Below are positions 1 to 5,224 of a stretch of DNA of 5,695 nt, in pieces (position 1 is the first letter of the stretch; every line of letters begins with the position of its first letter). A program made the position numbers and the translations under genes. The DNA is taken from NCBI GenBank assembly GCA_036311285.1, contig JAXJQF010000090.1, positions 1 to 5,695 of the forward strand. The letters run 5' to 3'. The notes below the pieces were generated by a model. It saw nothing but the letters and a program-made list of their open reading frames with translations, searched no databases and was not told the DNA's origin. The DNA is from JAXJQF01 sp036311285 (GTDB lineage: Bacteria > Pseudomonadota > Gammaproteobacteria > Enterobacterales > Succinivibrionaceae).

Positions 1-76
1 AGATATATAGAGACGCAAGGTTGAGAAAGGAAGACGGCTCTCATCCCACCACTCAAGAGTAGTGGGTTTCCGAGCC
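1..76 (+). mobile_element. Right end of an IS200/IS605-type element, likely the 3' part of a TnpB omega (reRNA) RNA (truncated by window edge)
   Basis: A compound hairpin is visible. The inner stem is CCCACCACTC (45-54) with GAGTAGTGGG (57-66), 10 bp with one C-A mismatch and an AA loop. The outer stem is GGCTC (36-40) with GAGCC (72-76), separated from the inner stem by TCAT and TTTCC. A subterminal hairpin of this shape is typical of IS200/IS605 right ends. In elements carrying tnpB, the same DNA encodes the scaffold end of the omega RNA, and the flanking host DNA serves as guide. Frame 3 stays open from the window edge to a TAG at 60-62, inside the hairpin. That would fit a tnpB 3' end overlapping its omega RNA, but the tail is too short to identify. 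No T-run follows the hairpin, so it does not look like a simple terminator. The call rests on shape and general resemblance; the element boundary (about 76/77) and the presence of tnpB upstream are inferred. Confidence 0.45.
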
Positions 77-90
77 CAGATTATTTTATG

Positions 91-132
91 AAAAAAAAAA
101 AAAAAATTATTATTTATTATGTAATTTTTTTT
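91..132. repeat. A16 homopolymer and AT-only inverted repeat
   Basis: Positions 91-106 are sixteen consecutive A. The last eight plus TTA (99-109) are perfectly complementary to TAATTTTTTTT at 122-132, giving an 11-bp A/T-only stem with a 12-nt loop. Read leftward, the RNA would end in a run of 16 U right after this weak stem, so it could act as a back-up terminator for the pil operon. It could equally be only AT-rich spacer next to the transposon end. A run this long is prone to slippage and to length errors in sequencing. Confidence 0.6.
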
Positions 133-160
133 GGAAATTATATAAGTATTTTGCTATAAA

Positions 161-230
161 CAATAAAAGCCTCATATTTTGAATACTATGTAAGTTTTTC
201 ATAACCTACATTTCTCTAATTCTATGAGGC
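161..230 (-). terminator. Probable terminator of the pilTU operon, with a nested hairpin
   Basis: The structure is read on the minus strand, starting about 29 bases past the pilU stop. The outer stem is GCCTCATA (230-223) with TATGAGGC (176-169), a perfect 8 bp. TTTTATTG (168-161) follows it directly. The 46-nt interior holds a second stem, ATGTAGGTT (211-203) with AACTTACAT (196-188), 9 pairs including one G-U and a 6-nt loop. The G-U pair forms only in the minus-strand RNA (the plus strand has an A-C mismatch there), which favours leftward transcription. A U-rich tract directly after the closing stem is terminator-like, but the large interior is unusual for an intrinsic terminator. Confidence 0.5.
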
Positions 231-235
231 CTTAA

Positions 236-253
236 AAAGTTTTATAAAACTTT
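236..253. repeat. 18-bp perfect AT-rich palindrome just past the pilU stop
   Basis: AAAGTTTTATAAAACTTT is fully self-complementary with no spacer and lies 5 bases beyond the pilU stop codon. It could be a weak mRNA 3' hairpin or a dimeric protein site. Being AT-only except for one G and one C, it may also be coincidental. Confidence 0.5.
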
Positions 254-258
254 AACGA

Positions 259-1389
259 TTAAACATCATCATCAAAAGTAATATTAGACAATTCTTCTGA
301 ATCTGTTACACCACCTGCTAACTTGATCATTAAGCGAACTTCATTTTCAGAGTCAGCATAATGTAACGCATCATGATAACTAATAACACCTTGTTGATAA
401 AGATTAAATAATGACTTATCGAACGTAATCATACCTTCTTCTTCAGATTTAAGCATGATTTCCTTAAGCTTATATAACTCATTCTTTTGTAAACAGTCAG
501 CAACAGTTGGAGTATTTACTAAAATATCAAATGCTGCACGTCTACCACCTGTCGTAGTTTCGATCAACTGCTGAGCAATAATAGCCTTTAGGTTTACAGA
601 TAAGTCGAATAACATTTGTCTTTGACTGCTTTCTGGAACTAAGTGCATTATACGGTCAATAGCTTGGTTCGCGTTGTTAGCGTGAAGTGTTGCTAATACT
701 AAGTGACCTGTTTCAGCAAATGACAACGCAAATTCCATTGTTTCCCTTGAACGAATTTCCCCGATTAGGATTACATCTGGCGCCTGTCTCAATGCAGATT
801 TTAACGCAGCATCGAAGCTATCTGTATCTGTACCAACTTCACGTTGTGTAATTAACGAACGTTGGTGATGATGCACGTATTCGATCGGATCTTCAATTGT
901 TAAGATGTGACCATCTGAATTTAAGTTTCTATGACCGATCATAGCAGCCTGAGTAGTTGACTTACCAGCACCAGTAGCACCTACGAATAATAAAAGACCT
1001 CTATCTTCCATTACCCACTTAGTAAATGTAAACGGTAAACGTAAATCATCTGGTGAAGGAATCTTTTCAACGATACGTCTGAACACAACGCCTGGATTAT
1101 TTAACTGCCAAAAACAGCTTACACGATATCTACCTAAATCTGGACGATAGATCGCGAAATTCGCTTCATGCTCTTCGTTATATTGCTTCCATAACTCTGG
1201 ACGATCTAACATTGTTTCATGAACTAAATCATATACTTGATCATAATCTAATTTACCAGGTTCAACAGGAGTCAAGTGACCATCTAATTTTACAGCCGCT
1301 TCTAGACCTACAGTTAAAAATAAGTCAGATGCCTTATTTTCGTTCATAAACTGTAAGTATTTATCTATTTTTAATGTTTGTGAAATCAT
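259..1389 (-). CDS. pilU: Type IV pilus retraction ATPase PilU
   Basis: A 376-residue hexameric secretion-ATPase family protein acting at the cytoplasmic base of the type IV pilus. In known systems it works with PilT to depolymerise pilin during twitching. Visible motifs are the N-terminal SDLFLTVG (21-28), Walker A GATGAGKST (137-145), the Asp box ILTIEDPIEYVH (162-173), Walker B DVILIGEIRSRE (205-216) and the His box TGHLVLATLHANNANQA (227-243). PilU rather than PilT is indicated by the GATG form of Walker A, the EIRSRETM and HANNANQ signatures, and a C-terminal tail (LMIKLAGG, then an acidic end with DDD) that PilT lacks. The length is near the roughly 380 residues usual for PilU. The gene sits 6 bp after pilT; AGGA at 1402-1399 on the minus strand, inside the last codons of pilT, is the likely ribosome-binding site and suggests translational coupling. 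Confidence 0.96.
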   Translation of the reverse strand: MISQTLKIDKYLQFMNENKASDLFLTVGLEAAVKLDGHLTPVEPGKLDYDQVYDLVHETMLDRPELWKQYNEEHEANFAIYRPDLGRYRVSCFWQLNNPGVVFRRIVEKIPSPDDLRLPFTFTKWVMEDRGLLLFVGATGAGKSTTQAAMIGHRNLNSDGHILTIEDPIEYVHHHQRSLITQREVGTDTDSFDAALKSALRQAPDVILIGEIRSRETMEFALSFAETGHLVLATLHANNANQAIDRIMHLVPESSQRQMLFDLSVNLKAIIAQQLIETTTGGRRAAFDILVNTPTVADCLQKNELYKLKEIMLKSEEEGMITFDKSLFNLYQQGVISYHDALHYADSENEVRLMIKLAGGVTDSEELSNITFDDDV

Positions 1390-1395
1390 TTGTTA

Positions 1396-2469
1396 CTATC
1401 CTATAATAGTGTTTGGATCCTTTGCCTTTGCCTTTGCATCTGCAACACTTACTAAACCACGTTGAACTAACATCTTTAAGTCTGAATCCAATGTCTTCAT
1501 ACCATGTGCCCCACCAGTTTGGATCATAGAATACATTTGAGCAACTTTATCTTCTCTAATTAAGTTTCTGATTGAAGGAACACCGATCATGATTTCGTGT
1601 GCGGCAATACGCCCCCCGCCATTCTTCTTTAATAACGTTTGTGAAATTACTGCTCTTAAAGATTCTGATAACATTGAACGAACCATATCCTTTTCTGCGC
1701 CAGGGAAAACGTCGATAACACGGTCGATAGTTTTTGCAGCAGAGCTTGTATGCAATGTACCAAACACTAAGTGACCTGTTTCTGCAGCTGTTAATGCTAA
1801 GCGAATAGTTTCAAGGTCACGCAATTCCCCTACTAGAATTACATCAGGGTCTTCACGAAGTGCTGAACGTAATGCATTGTTAAATGAGTGGGTATCTCTA
1901 TGTACTTCACGTTGATTGATTAAACACATCTTGTTTTGATGCACGAATTCGATTGGGTCTTCGATTGTTAAAATGTGATGACGCTTATTTTCATTGATAT
2001 AATCAATCATCGCAGCCAATGTTGTTGACTTACCAGAACCTGTAGGACCTGTTACTAAAACCAAACCTCTTGGATAACTTGCGATATCTCTAAAAACATC
2101 TGGACAACCTAATTCATCTAAAGTTAAAACCTTTGATGGAATTGTACGGAATACAACGCCCATACCTCTATCTTGGTTAAATACGTTAACACGGAAACGT
2201 GCTAAGCCTTTAATTTCGAAAGAGAAGTCACATTCTAAATTTTCTTCAAACTCTTTACGTTGATAGTCATTCATAATATCATATACCAAGTTATGAATTG
2301 TCGCCTTATCTAAAGGTTCCATATCAGTAACTTCCATGGTATTGCGATCTGTAGTTTTTAATTTACGCATATCACCATCAACACGAATCATTGGTGGTAC
2401 ACCAGCTGATAAATGTAAGTCTGAGGCGTTATTCTTAACACCATAATTTAGTAAATCTAGAATATCCAT
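1396..2469 (-). CDS. pilT: Type IV pilus twitching motility / retraction ATPase PilT
   Basis: A 357-residue hexameric ATPase that powers pilus retraction at the inner-membrane platform. In order it shows the N-terminal SDLHLSAGVPPMIRVDGD (16-33), Walker A GPTGSGKST (141-149), the Asp box ILTIEDPIEFVH (166-177), Walker B DVILVGELRD (209-218), the His box TGHLVFGTLHT (231-241) and SIRNLIRED (299-307). The last matches the AIRNLIRE motif, which in PilT is needed for retraction but not for ATP hydrolysis. All catalytic motifs are intact. Compared from memory with the 344-residue Pseudomonas protein, it is longer mainly through about 11 extra residues after the RVDGD segment (about residues 38-52). 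It is first in the pilT-pilU operon, with a purine-rich AGAGAG at 2488-2483 as a modest ribosome-binding site. No convincing promoter was found on this strand; it would have to lie in the 39-bp gap or inside the 5' end of yggS. Confidence 0.97.
   Translation of the reverse strand: MDILDLLNYGVKNNASDLHLSAGVPPMIRVDGDMRKLKTTDRNTMEVTDMEPLDKATIHNLVYDIMNDYQRKEFEENLECDFSFEIKGLARFRVNVFNQDRGMGVVFRTIPSKVLTLDELGCPDVFRDIASYPRGLVLVTGPTGSGKSTTLAAMIDYINENKRHHILTIEDPIEFVHQNKMCLINQREVHRDTHSFNNALRSALREDPDVILVGELRDLETIRLALTAAETGHLVFGTLHTSSAAKTIDRVIDVFPGAEKDMVRSMLSESLRAVISQTLLKKNGGGRIAAHEIMIGVPSIRNLIREDKVAQMYSMIQTGGAHGMKTLDSDLKMLVQRGLVSVADAKAKAKDPNTIIG
2435..2463 (+). promoter_or_regulatory. Candidate sigma-70 promoter for yggS-proC, inside the 5' end of pilT
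   Basis: TTAACA (2435-2440) and TAGAAT (2458-2463) each match the consensus at five of six positions and are separated by exactly 17 bp. Transcription would begin near 2470, giving a leader of about 39 nt before the yggS ATG at 2509. The promoter overlaps the first codons of pilT on the other strand, so the two divergent transcripts would not overlap at this promoter, but their polymerases could interfere. The support is motif-based only, and in AT-rich DNA chance matches occur. Confidence 0.45.
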
Positions 2470-2508
2470 TTTATTCTTTTCTCTCTAGTAAAAAATTTAA
2501 AGACAATT

Positions 2509-3213
2509 ATGCATAAAATACAACAAAATTTGATTTTAACAAAGCAACTTATTAAAGAAAAGTCAATTATTTCCCATAGAGATCAAAATTCAGTAGAAAT
2601 TCTTGCTGTTAGCAAAACAAAACCCACTGATTTGATTAAAGAAGCATATGAATGCGGACAAAGAAAATTTGGTGAATCATACGCTCAGGAAGCTTGTGAT
2701 AAAGTTAAGTATTTTAGGGAAAATGGCTATAAAGATATCGAATGGCACTTCATTGGTCCGATTCAATCAAATAAGGCAAAACTTATTGCCCAACATTTTG
2801 ATGTTGTTGAAAGCGTTGATCGTGAAAAAATTGCCCAACGTCTTAATGATAACAGACCGCTTGAGTTAGGTAAGCTTCAAGTTCTAATTCAAGTAAATAT
2901 TAGCAACGAAAGTCAAAAAAGTGGTATCGAAATTAACAAAGTTAATGATTTGGTAAAATATATTGCTAATAACTGCCCTAACCTTCAAATAACTGGTTTT
3001 ATGGGGATTGCAACAGATACCGATGACAAGGAACAAATCATATCTGAATTTAAATCATTAAAAATAATTTTTGATAATTACCAAAAAACAAATCCAGATA
3101 TAAAATGTCTTTCTATGGGAATGACAAATGATTTACCAGAAGCGATAATGTGTGGCTCTACAATGGTTCGTATTGGAACCGCAATTTTTGGTGCTAGAGA
3201 ATATCATAAATAA
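2509..3213 (+). CDS. yggS: PLP homeostasis protein YggS/PLPBP (alanine racemase N-terminal-like barrel)
   Basis: A 234-residue single-domain TIM-barrel protein that binds pyridoxal 5'-phosphate and helps keep the cell's free PLP pool balanced; it has no known catalytic reaction. The PLP lysine is K36 in LAVSKTKP (32-39). Other family blocks are FGESYAQE (54-61), WHFIGPIQSNKAK (79-91), IQVNISNESQKSG (127-139), the SMGMTND phosphate-binding region (202-208) and GSTMVRIGTAIFGAR (216-230). Two positions differ from the forms I recall: GENY is GESY and SMGMSDD is SMGMTND. The length equals that of the E. coli protein. The ATG at 2509 follows a weak AAAGA (2499-2503) and gives the normal N-terminus. 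proC begins 13 bp later, so the two are probably co-transcribed. This neighbourhood of yggS and proC is common in bacteria. Confidence 0.96.
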   Translation: MHKIQQNLILTKQLIKEKSIISHRDQNSVEILAVSKTKPTDLIKEAYECGQRKFGESYAQEACDKVKYFRENGYKDIEWHFIGPIQSNKAKLIAQHFDVVESVDREKIAQRLNDNRPLELGKLQVLIQVNISNESQKSGIEINKVNDLVKYIANNCPNLQITGFMGIATDTDDKEQIISEFKSLKIIFDNYQKTNPDIKCLSMGMTNDLPEAIMCGSTMVRIGTAIFGAREYHK

Positions 3214-3214
3214 G

Positions 3215-3221
3215 AAAGGAG
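3215..3221 (+). promoter_or_regulatory. Ribosome-binding site that fixes the proC start
   Basis: AAAGGAG, the strongest Shine-Dalgarno match seen in the window, lies 5 bases before the ATG at 3227 and directly after the yggS stop codon. It argues against the longer open frame beginning at 3152, which would overlap yggS and add 25 residues that no ProC needs. A second in-frame ATG at 3233 is 11 bases away and less likely. Confidence 0.85.
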
Positions 3222-3226
3222 TTTGT

Positions 3227-4045
3227 ATGTCCATGAAGAAAATTGCATTCATTGGTGGCGGTAACATGGGTAAGAGTATTATTGGTGGAATGATTAAAAA
3301 TAATTATTCAAACGAACTAATATACGTTGCGACACCATTTGAAACAGAAGTTTATGCTTTAAAAGAAACTTTTAAGGTAAATGTCGATACATCAAATATT
3401 AACATCGTTAATGAATGTGATGTTGTTGTATTTGCCGTTAAACCACAAGTATCTAATGATGTTTTTACTGAACTTAAAAAAGCAAATATTGACTTCTCTA
3501 ACAAACTAATTATTACAATCATGGCTGGCGTTAAGACCGAAAAGATTGCAGCTAATCTAAAAAATGCTGAAAAAATTATTAGAGTAATGCCTAACACACC
3601 TGCGTTAATTGGAGAAGGTTTAACAGGCATGTACAAAGGGGCAAACTGTAACGATGACGATGTTGAAGTTGCTAACTGCATTCTTGGTTCATGCAGTAAA
3701 ACTGTTTGGGTGGAAAAAGAAGAAGACATAGATTCTATTACTGCAATTTCTGGAAGTGCTCCAGCATACTTCTATTTATTCATGGAATGTTTAATCAACA
3801 AAGCTAAAGAATATAATTTTGATGAAGCTACAGCTCGTAAAATCATCGAACAAGTTGCAATTGGTTCAGCAAAGATGGTAATACAAAACAGCGATACTTC
3901 AATTGCACAGCTTAGAGAAAATGTAACATCTAAGGGTGGGACAACTTACGAAGCTCTAAAAGTATTTAACGAAAGCGACATAAATGGCATTATATCAAAA
4001 GCTTTAGATGCTTGTAAAAACAGAGCAGAAGAACTATCTAAATAA
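3227..4045 (+). CDS. proC: Pyrroline-5-carboxylate reductase (last step of proline synthesis)
   Basis: This cytosolic enzyme reduces 1-pyrroline-5-carboxylate to L-proline with NAD(P)H. From the ATG at 3227 it has 272 residues, close to the 269 of E. coli ProC. The N-terminal Rossmann fold opens with IAFIGGGNMGKS (6-17), the glycine-rich dinucleotide site. It is followed by FAVKPQ (69-74), RVMPNTPA (119-126), SGSAPAYFYLFME (175-187) and the C-terminal helical dimer/substrate region with TSKGGTTYEAL (234-244). K236 stands where many family members have proline (SPGGTT), a variant I believe is also common. No truncation or frameshift is visible. It follows yggS by 13 bp, and a long-loop inverted repeat with a T-rich tail sits just after it, so the yggS-proC message probably ends there. 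Confidence 0.97.
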   Translation: MSMKKIAFIGGGNMGKSIIGGMIKNNYSNELIYVATPFETEVYALKETFKVNVDTSNINIVNECDVVVFAVKPQVSNDVFTELKKANIDFSNKLIITIMAGVKTEKIAANLKNAEKIIRVMPNTPALIGEGLTGMYKGANCNDDDVEVANCILGSCSKTVWVEKEEDIDSITAISGSAPAYFYLFMECLINKAKEYNFDEATARKIIEQVAIGSAKMVIQNSDTSIAQLRENVTSKGGTTYEALKVFNESDINGIISKALDACKNRAEELSK

Positions 4046-4055
4046 AAACTTAACG

Positions 4056-4147
4056 ATGATTACCTGTTTAGACATTAAAACAACTAAATACTTAAACATA
4101 TTTTAATAAAGCTGATAATTCTAATTTAGGTAATCATTTTCTTATTT
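4056..4147 (+). terminator. Long-loop inverted repeat after proC, probable terminator or structured 3' RNA
   Basis: ATGATTACCT (4056-4065) is perfectly complementary to AGGTAATCAT (4128-4137), a 10-bp stem. It is followed by TTTCTTATTT (4138-4147), a U-rich tail expected of rightward termination. The 62-nt interior can fold further, for example ATTAAAA (4074-4080) with TTTTAAT (4101-4107). Like the structure after pilU, it is a closing stem around a structured interior rather than a short tight hairpin. It starts 10 bases past the proC stop and precedes a separate yggT promoter, which supports a transcript end here. The rest of the 199-bp gap, to 4244, is AT-rich spacer holding the yggT promoter. 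Confidence 0.5.
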
Positions 4148-4191
4148 GCTAACATAACTATATTCATATAAAATTACATATATAAACAAGC

Positions 4192-4220
4192 ATATTTAAA
4201 TTATGTAACACTTTTATAAT
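4192..4220 (+). promoter_or_regulatory. Candidate sigma-70 promoter for yggT-yggU
   Basis: TATAAT (4215-4220) is a perfect -10 box, 24 bases before the yggT ATG. At 17-bp spacing the -35 position (4192-4197) reads ATATTT, a poor match, but the upstream DNA is very AT-rich and could serve as an UP-type element. An inverted repeat TTACATA (4174-4180) / TATGTAA (4202-4208) flanks the -35 position and might be an operator. The leader would be only about 18 nt. Confidence 0.45.
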
Positions 4221-4244
4221 TAGGTTGTATCAGAGATAAACACA

Positions 4245-4808
4245 ATGATTCTAAAGTACGTTTTACTAATCCCTGCACTTGTATTCTTTATTAGATTTCT
4301 ATTGCAGTATACAGATTGTGATTACTTTAATCCTATCAGCAAAATTATTAACAATATAACTAAATACCCGCTGCGCCTTATTGGTAATAAGACTTATCAA
4401 AACATTAACGTTTCAGCGTTAATTATGATGCTTATTTTCGCCGAAATATTTGGTTCAATAATAATAACAATTGGATTGAATGTACCTTTAAGTGAATTAT
4501 TTGCAGACCTAAATTCAATTGTATTTGTATTTCTACTAAATATCATATTCCTGCTAGATGGAATTTTTAGCTTATTCTTAATTTTACTGATTATCTCTGC
4601 TGTACTTAGTTGGATACCATCATGCATGAGATATGCAATTTTATTCAATAAGCTAGTTTCCCCAATTATTAAACCAATTGATAAAATCATTCCACCAATC
4701 GGGATGATATCAATCTCATTTATCATTGCATTCTTGTTAATTCAATTTATTAACAACTATGCTATTGTTTCATTGTATAAACTACTTTTTAACGCATTTG
4801 CTAGTTAA
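4245..4808 (+). CDS. yggT: YggT family integral membrane protein
   Basis: A 187-residue, strongly hydrophobic inner-membrane protein matching the E. coli YggT family in length and in its two-repeat design. The first repeat has a membrane segment (about 4-20), then FIRFLLQYTDCDYFNPISKI (15-34) and a proline-rich loop. Central hydrophobic segments cover about 57-80 and 91-122. The second repeat has LSWIPS (121-126), VSPIIKPIDKIIPPIG (138-153) and a last segment at about 154-172. The FNP and P-x-x-P-x-x-x-I-P patterns are family hallmarks. The exact role is not settled; relatives have been linked to osmotic or ion stress and to cell division or membrane organisation. The ATG at 4245 is preceded only by a weak AGAGA (4232-4236). 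yggU starts 2 bases after its stop, so the two are surely co-transcribed. Confidence 0.9.
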   Translation: MILKYVLLIPALVFFIRFLLQYTDCDYFNPISKIINNITKYPLRLIGNKTYQNINVSALIMMLIFAEIFGSIIITIGLNVPLSELFADLNSIVFVFLLNIIFLLDGIFSLFLILLIISAVLSWIPSCMRYAILFNKLVSPIIKPIDKIIPPIGMISISFIIAFLLIQFINNYAIVSLYKLLFNAFAS

Positions 4809-4810
4809 TT

Positions 4811-5098
4811 ATGCCTATACAAATTCAAAATGATAAAGTTACTTTAAAGATTGTTGTAGTACCAAAATCTAGTAAGGATGAAATTGTTGGTATTCACGGT
4901 AGGGAGATTAAGATTACCATTAAGGCTCCTCCTGTGGATGGAAAAGCAAATGAGTATATCTGTAAATATTTGAGCAAGGCTTTTAAAACTGCTAAATCTA
5001 ATATTGAGATAACAAAAGGTCAAACAAATAAACATAAAACTGTGGTTATTAACAAATATTCACAGATTCCAGAAGAAATTCAACAGCTTGCTAAATAA
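4811..5098 (+). CDS. yggU: DUF167 / YggU family protein
   Basis: A 95-residue small soluble protein, about the length of E. coli YggU (96). Conserved blocks are VVVPKSSKDEIVGIHG (15-30), ITIKAPPVDGKAN (35-47) and IEITKGQTNKHKTVVI (65-80), the typical DUF167 order. The structure of relatives is known as a small alpha/beta fold, but the biochemical role is not established. The start follows the yggT stop by 2 bases with no clear Shine-Dalgarno sequence, so translation is probably coupled to yggT. The stop codon lies in the loop of a perfect 10-bp hairpin (5085-5111). Confidence 0.94.
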   Translation: MPIQIQNDKVTLKIVVVPKSSKDEIVGIHGREIKITIKAPPVDGKANEYICKYLSKAFKTAKSNIEITKGQTNKHKTVVINKYSQIPEEIQQLAK

Positions 5099-5111
5099 AA
5101 ATTAGCAAGCT
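5085..5111 (+). terminator. Perfect hairpin enclosing the yggU stop codon
   Basis: AGCTTGCTAA (5085-5094) pairs perfectly with TTAGCAAGCT (5102-5111) around a 7-nt loop, ATAAAAA, that contains the TAA stop. No T-run follows on either strand, so it is not a standard intrinsic terminator. It may protect the 3' end of the yggT-yggU message or act with Rho; the call as a terminator is tentative. Confidence 0.4.
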
Positions 5112-5117
5112 TCAATC

Positions 5118-5161
5118 AAAATTAAACAAACACTTGAAAATAAAGACGTGGTTATTTCAAG
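5118..5161 (-). terminator. Possible terminator for leftward plsC
   Basis: On the minus strand CTTGAAATAA (5161-5152) pairs with TTATTTTCAAG (5143-5133), 10 bp with one bulged base and an 8-nt loop. The T-rich TGTTTGTTTAATTTTG (5132-5117) follows. It lies about 60 bases past the plsC stop in the convergent gap. The stem is AT-rich and the T-run interrupted, so it would be weak. Confidence 0.35.
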
Positions 5162-5224
5162 CAATTAGAGCTATTTCTCTTACGAATAACGCTTATAAGT
5201 CCAATTAATCATCTAAAGTGTATC

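Noticed and set aside
36..76. Hairpin considered as a rho-independent terminator
   Set aside because: No T-run follows it on the plus strand. On the minus strand the T16 lies before the hairpin rather than after it. The two-level stem fits a transposon end better.
1589..1774. Short plus-strand open frame inside pilT
   Set aside because: It lies opposite the conserved PilT C-terminal region, has no ribosome-binding site of note and no recognisable product.
3152..3226. Upstream extension of proC to an ATG at 3152, overlapping yggS
   Set aside because: The strong AAAGGAG at 3215-3221 precedes the ATG at 3227, which gives the normal ProC N-terminus. The extra 25 residues are the yggS 3' end read in another frame.
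3352..3729. 125-codon open frame on the minus strand inside proC
   Set aside because: It is antisense to the conserved ProC frame and its translation shows no recognisable domain, so it is a chance frame.
4397..4726. 109-codon open frame on the minus strand inside yggT
   Set aside because: It is antisense to YggT, and AT-rich hydrophobic coding sequence easily leaves the other strand open. No domain is seen.
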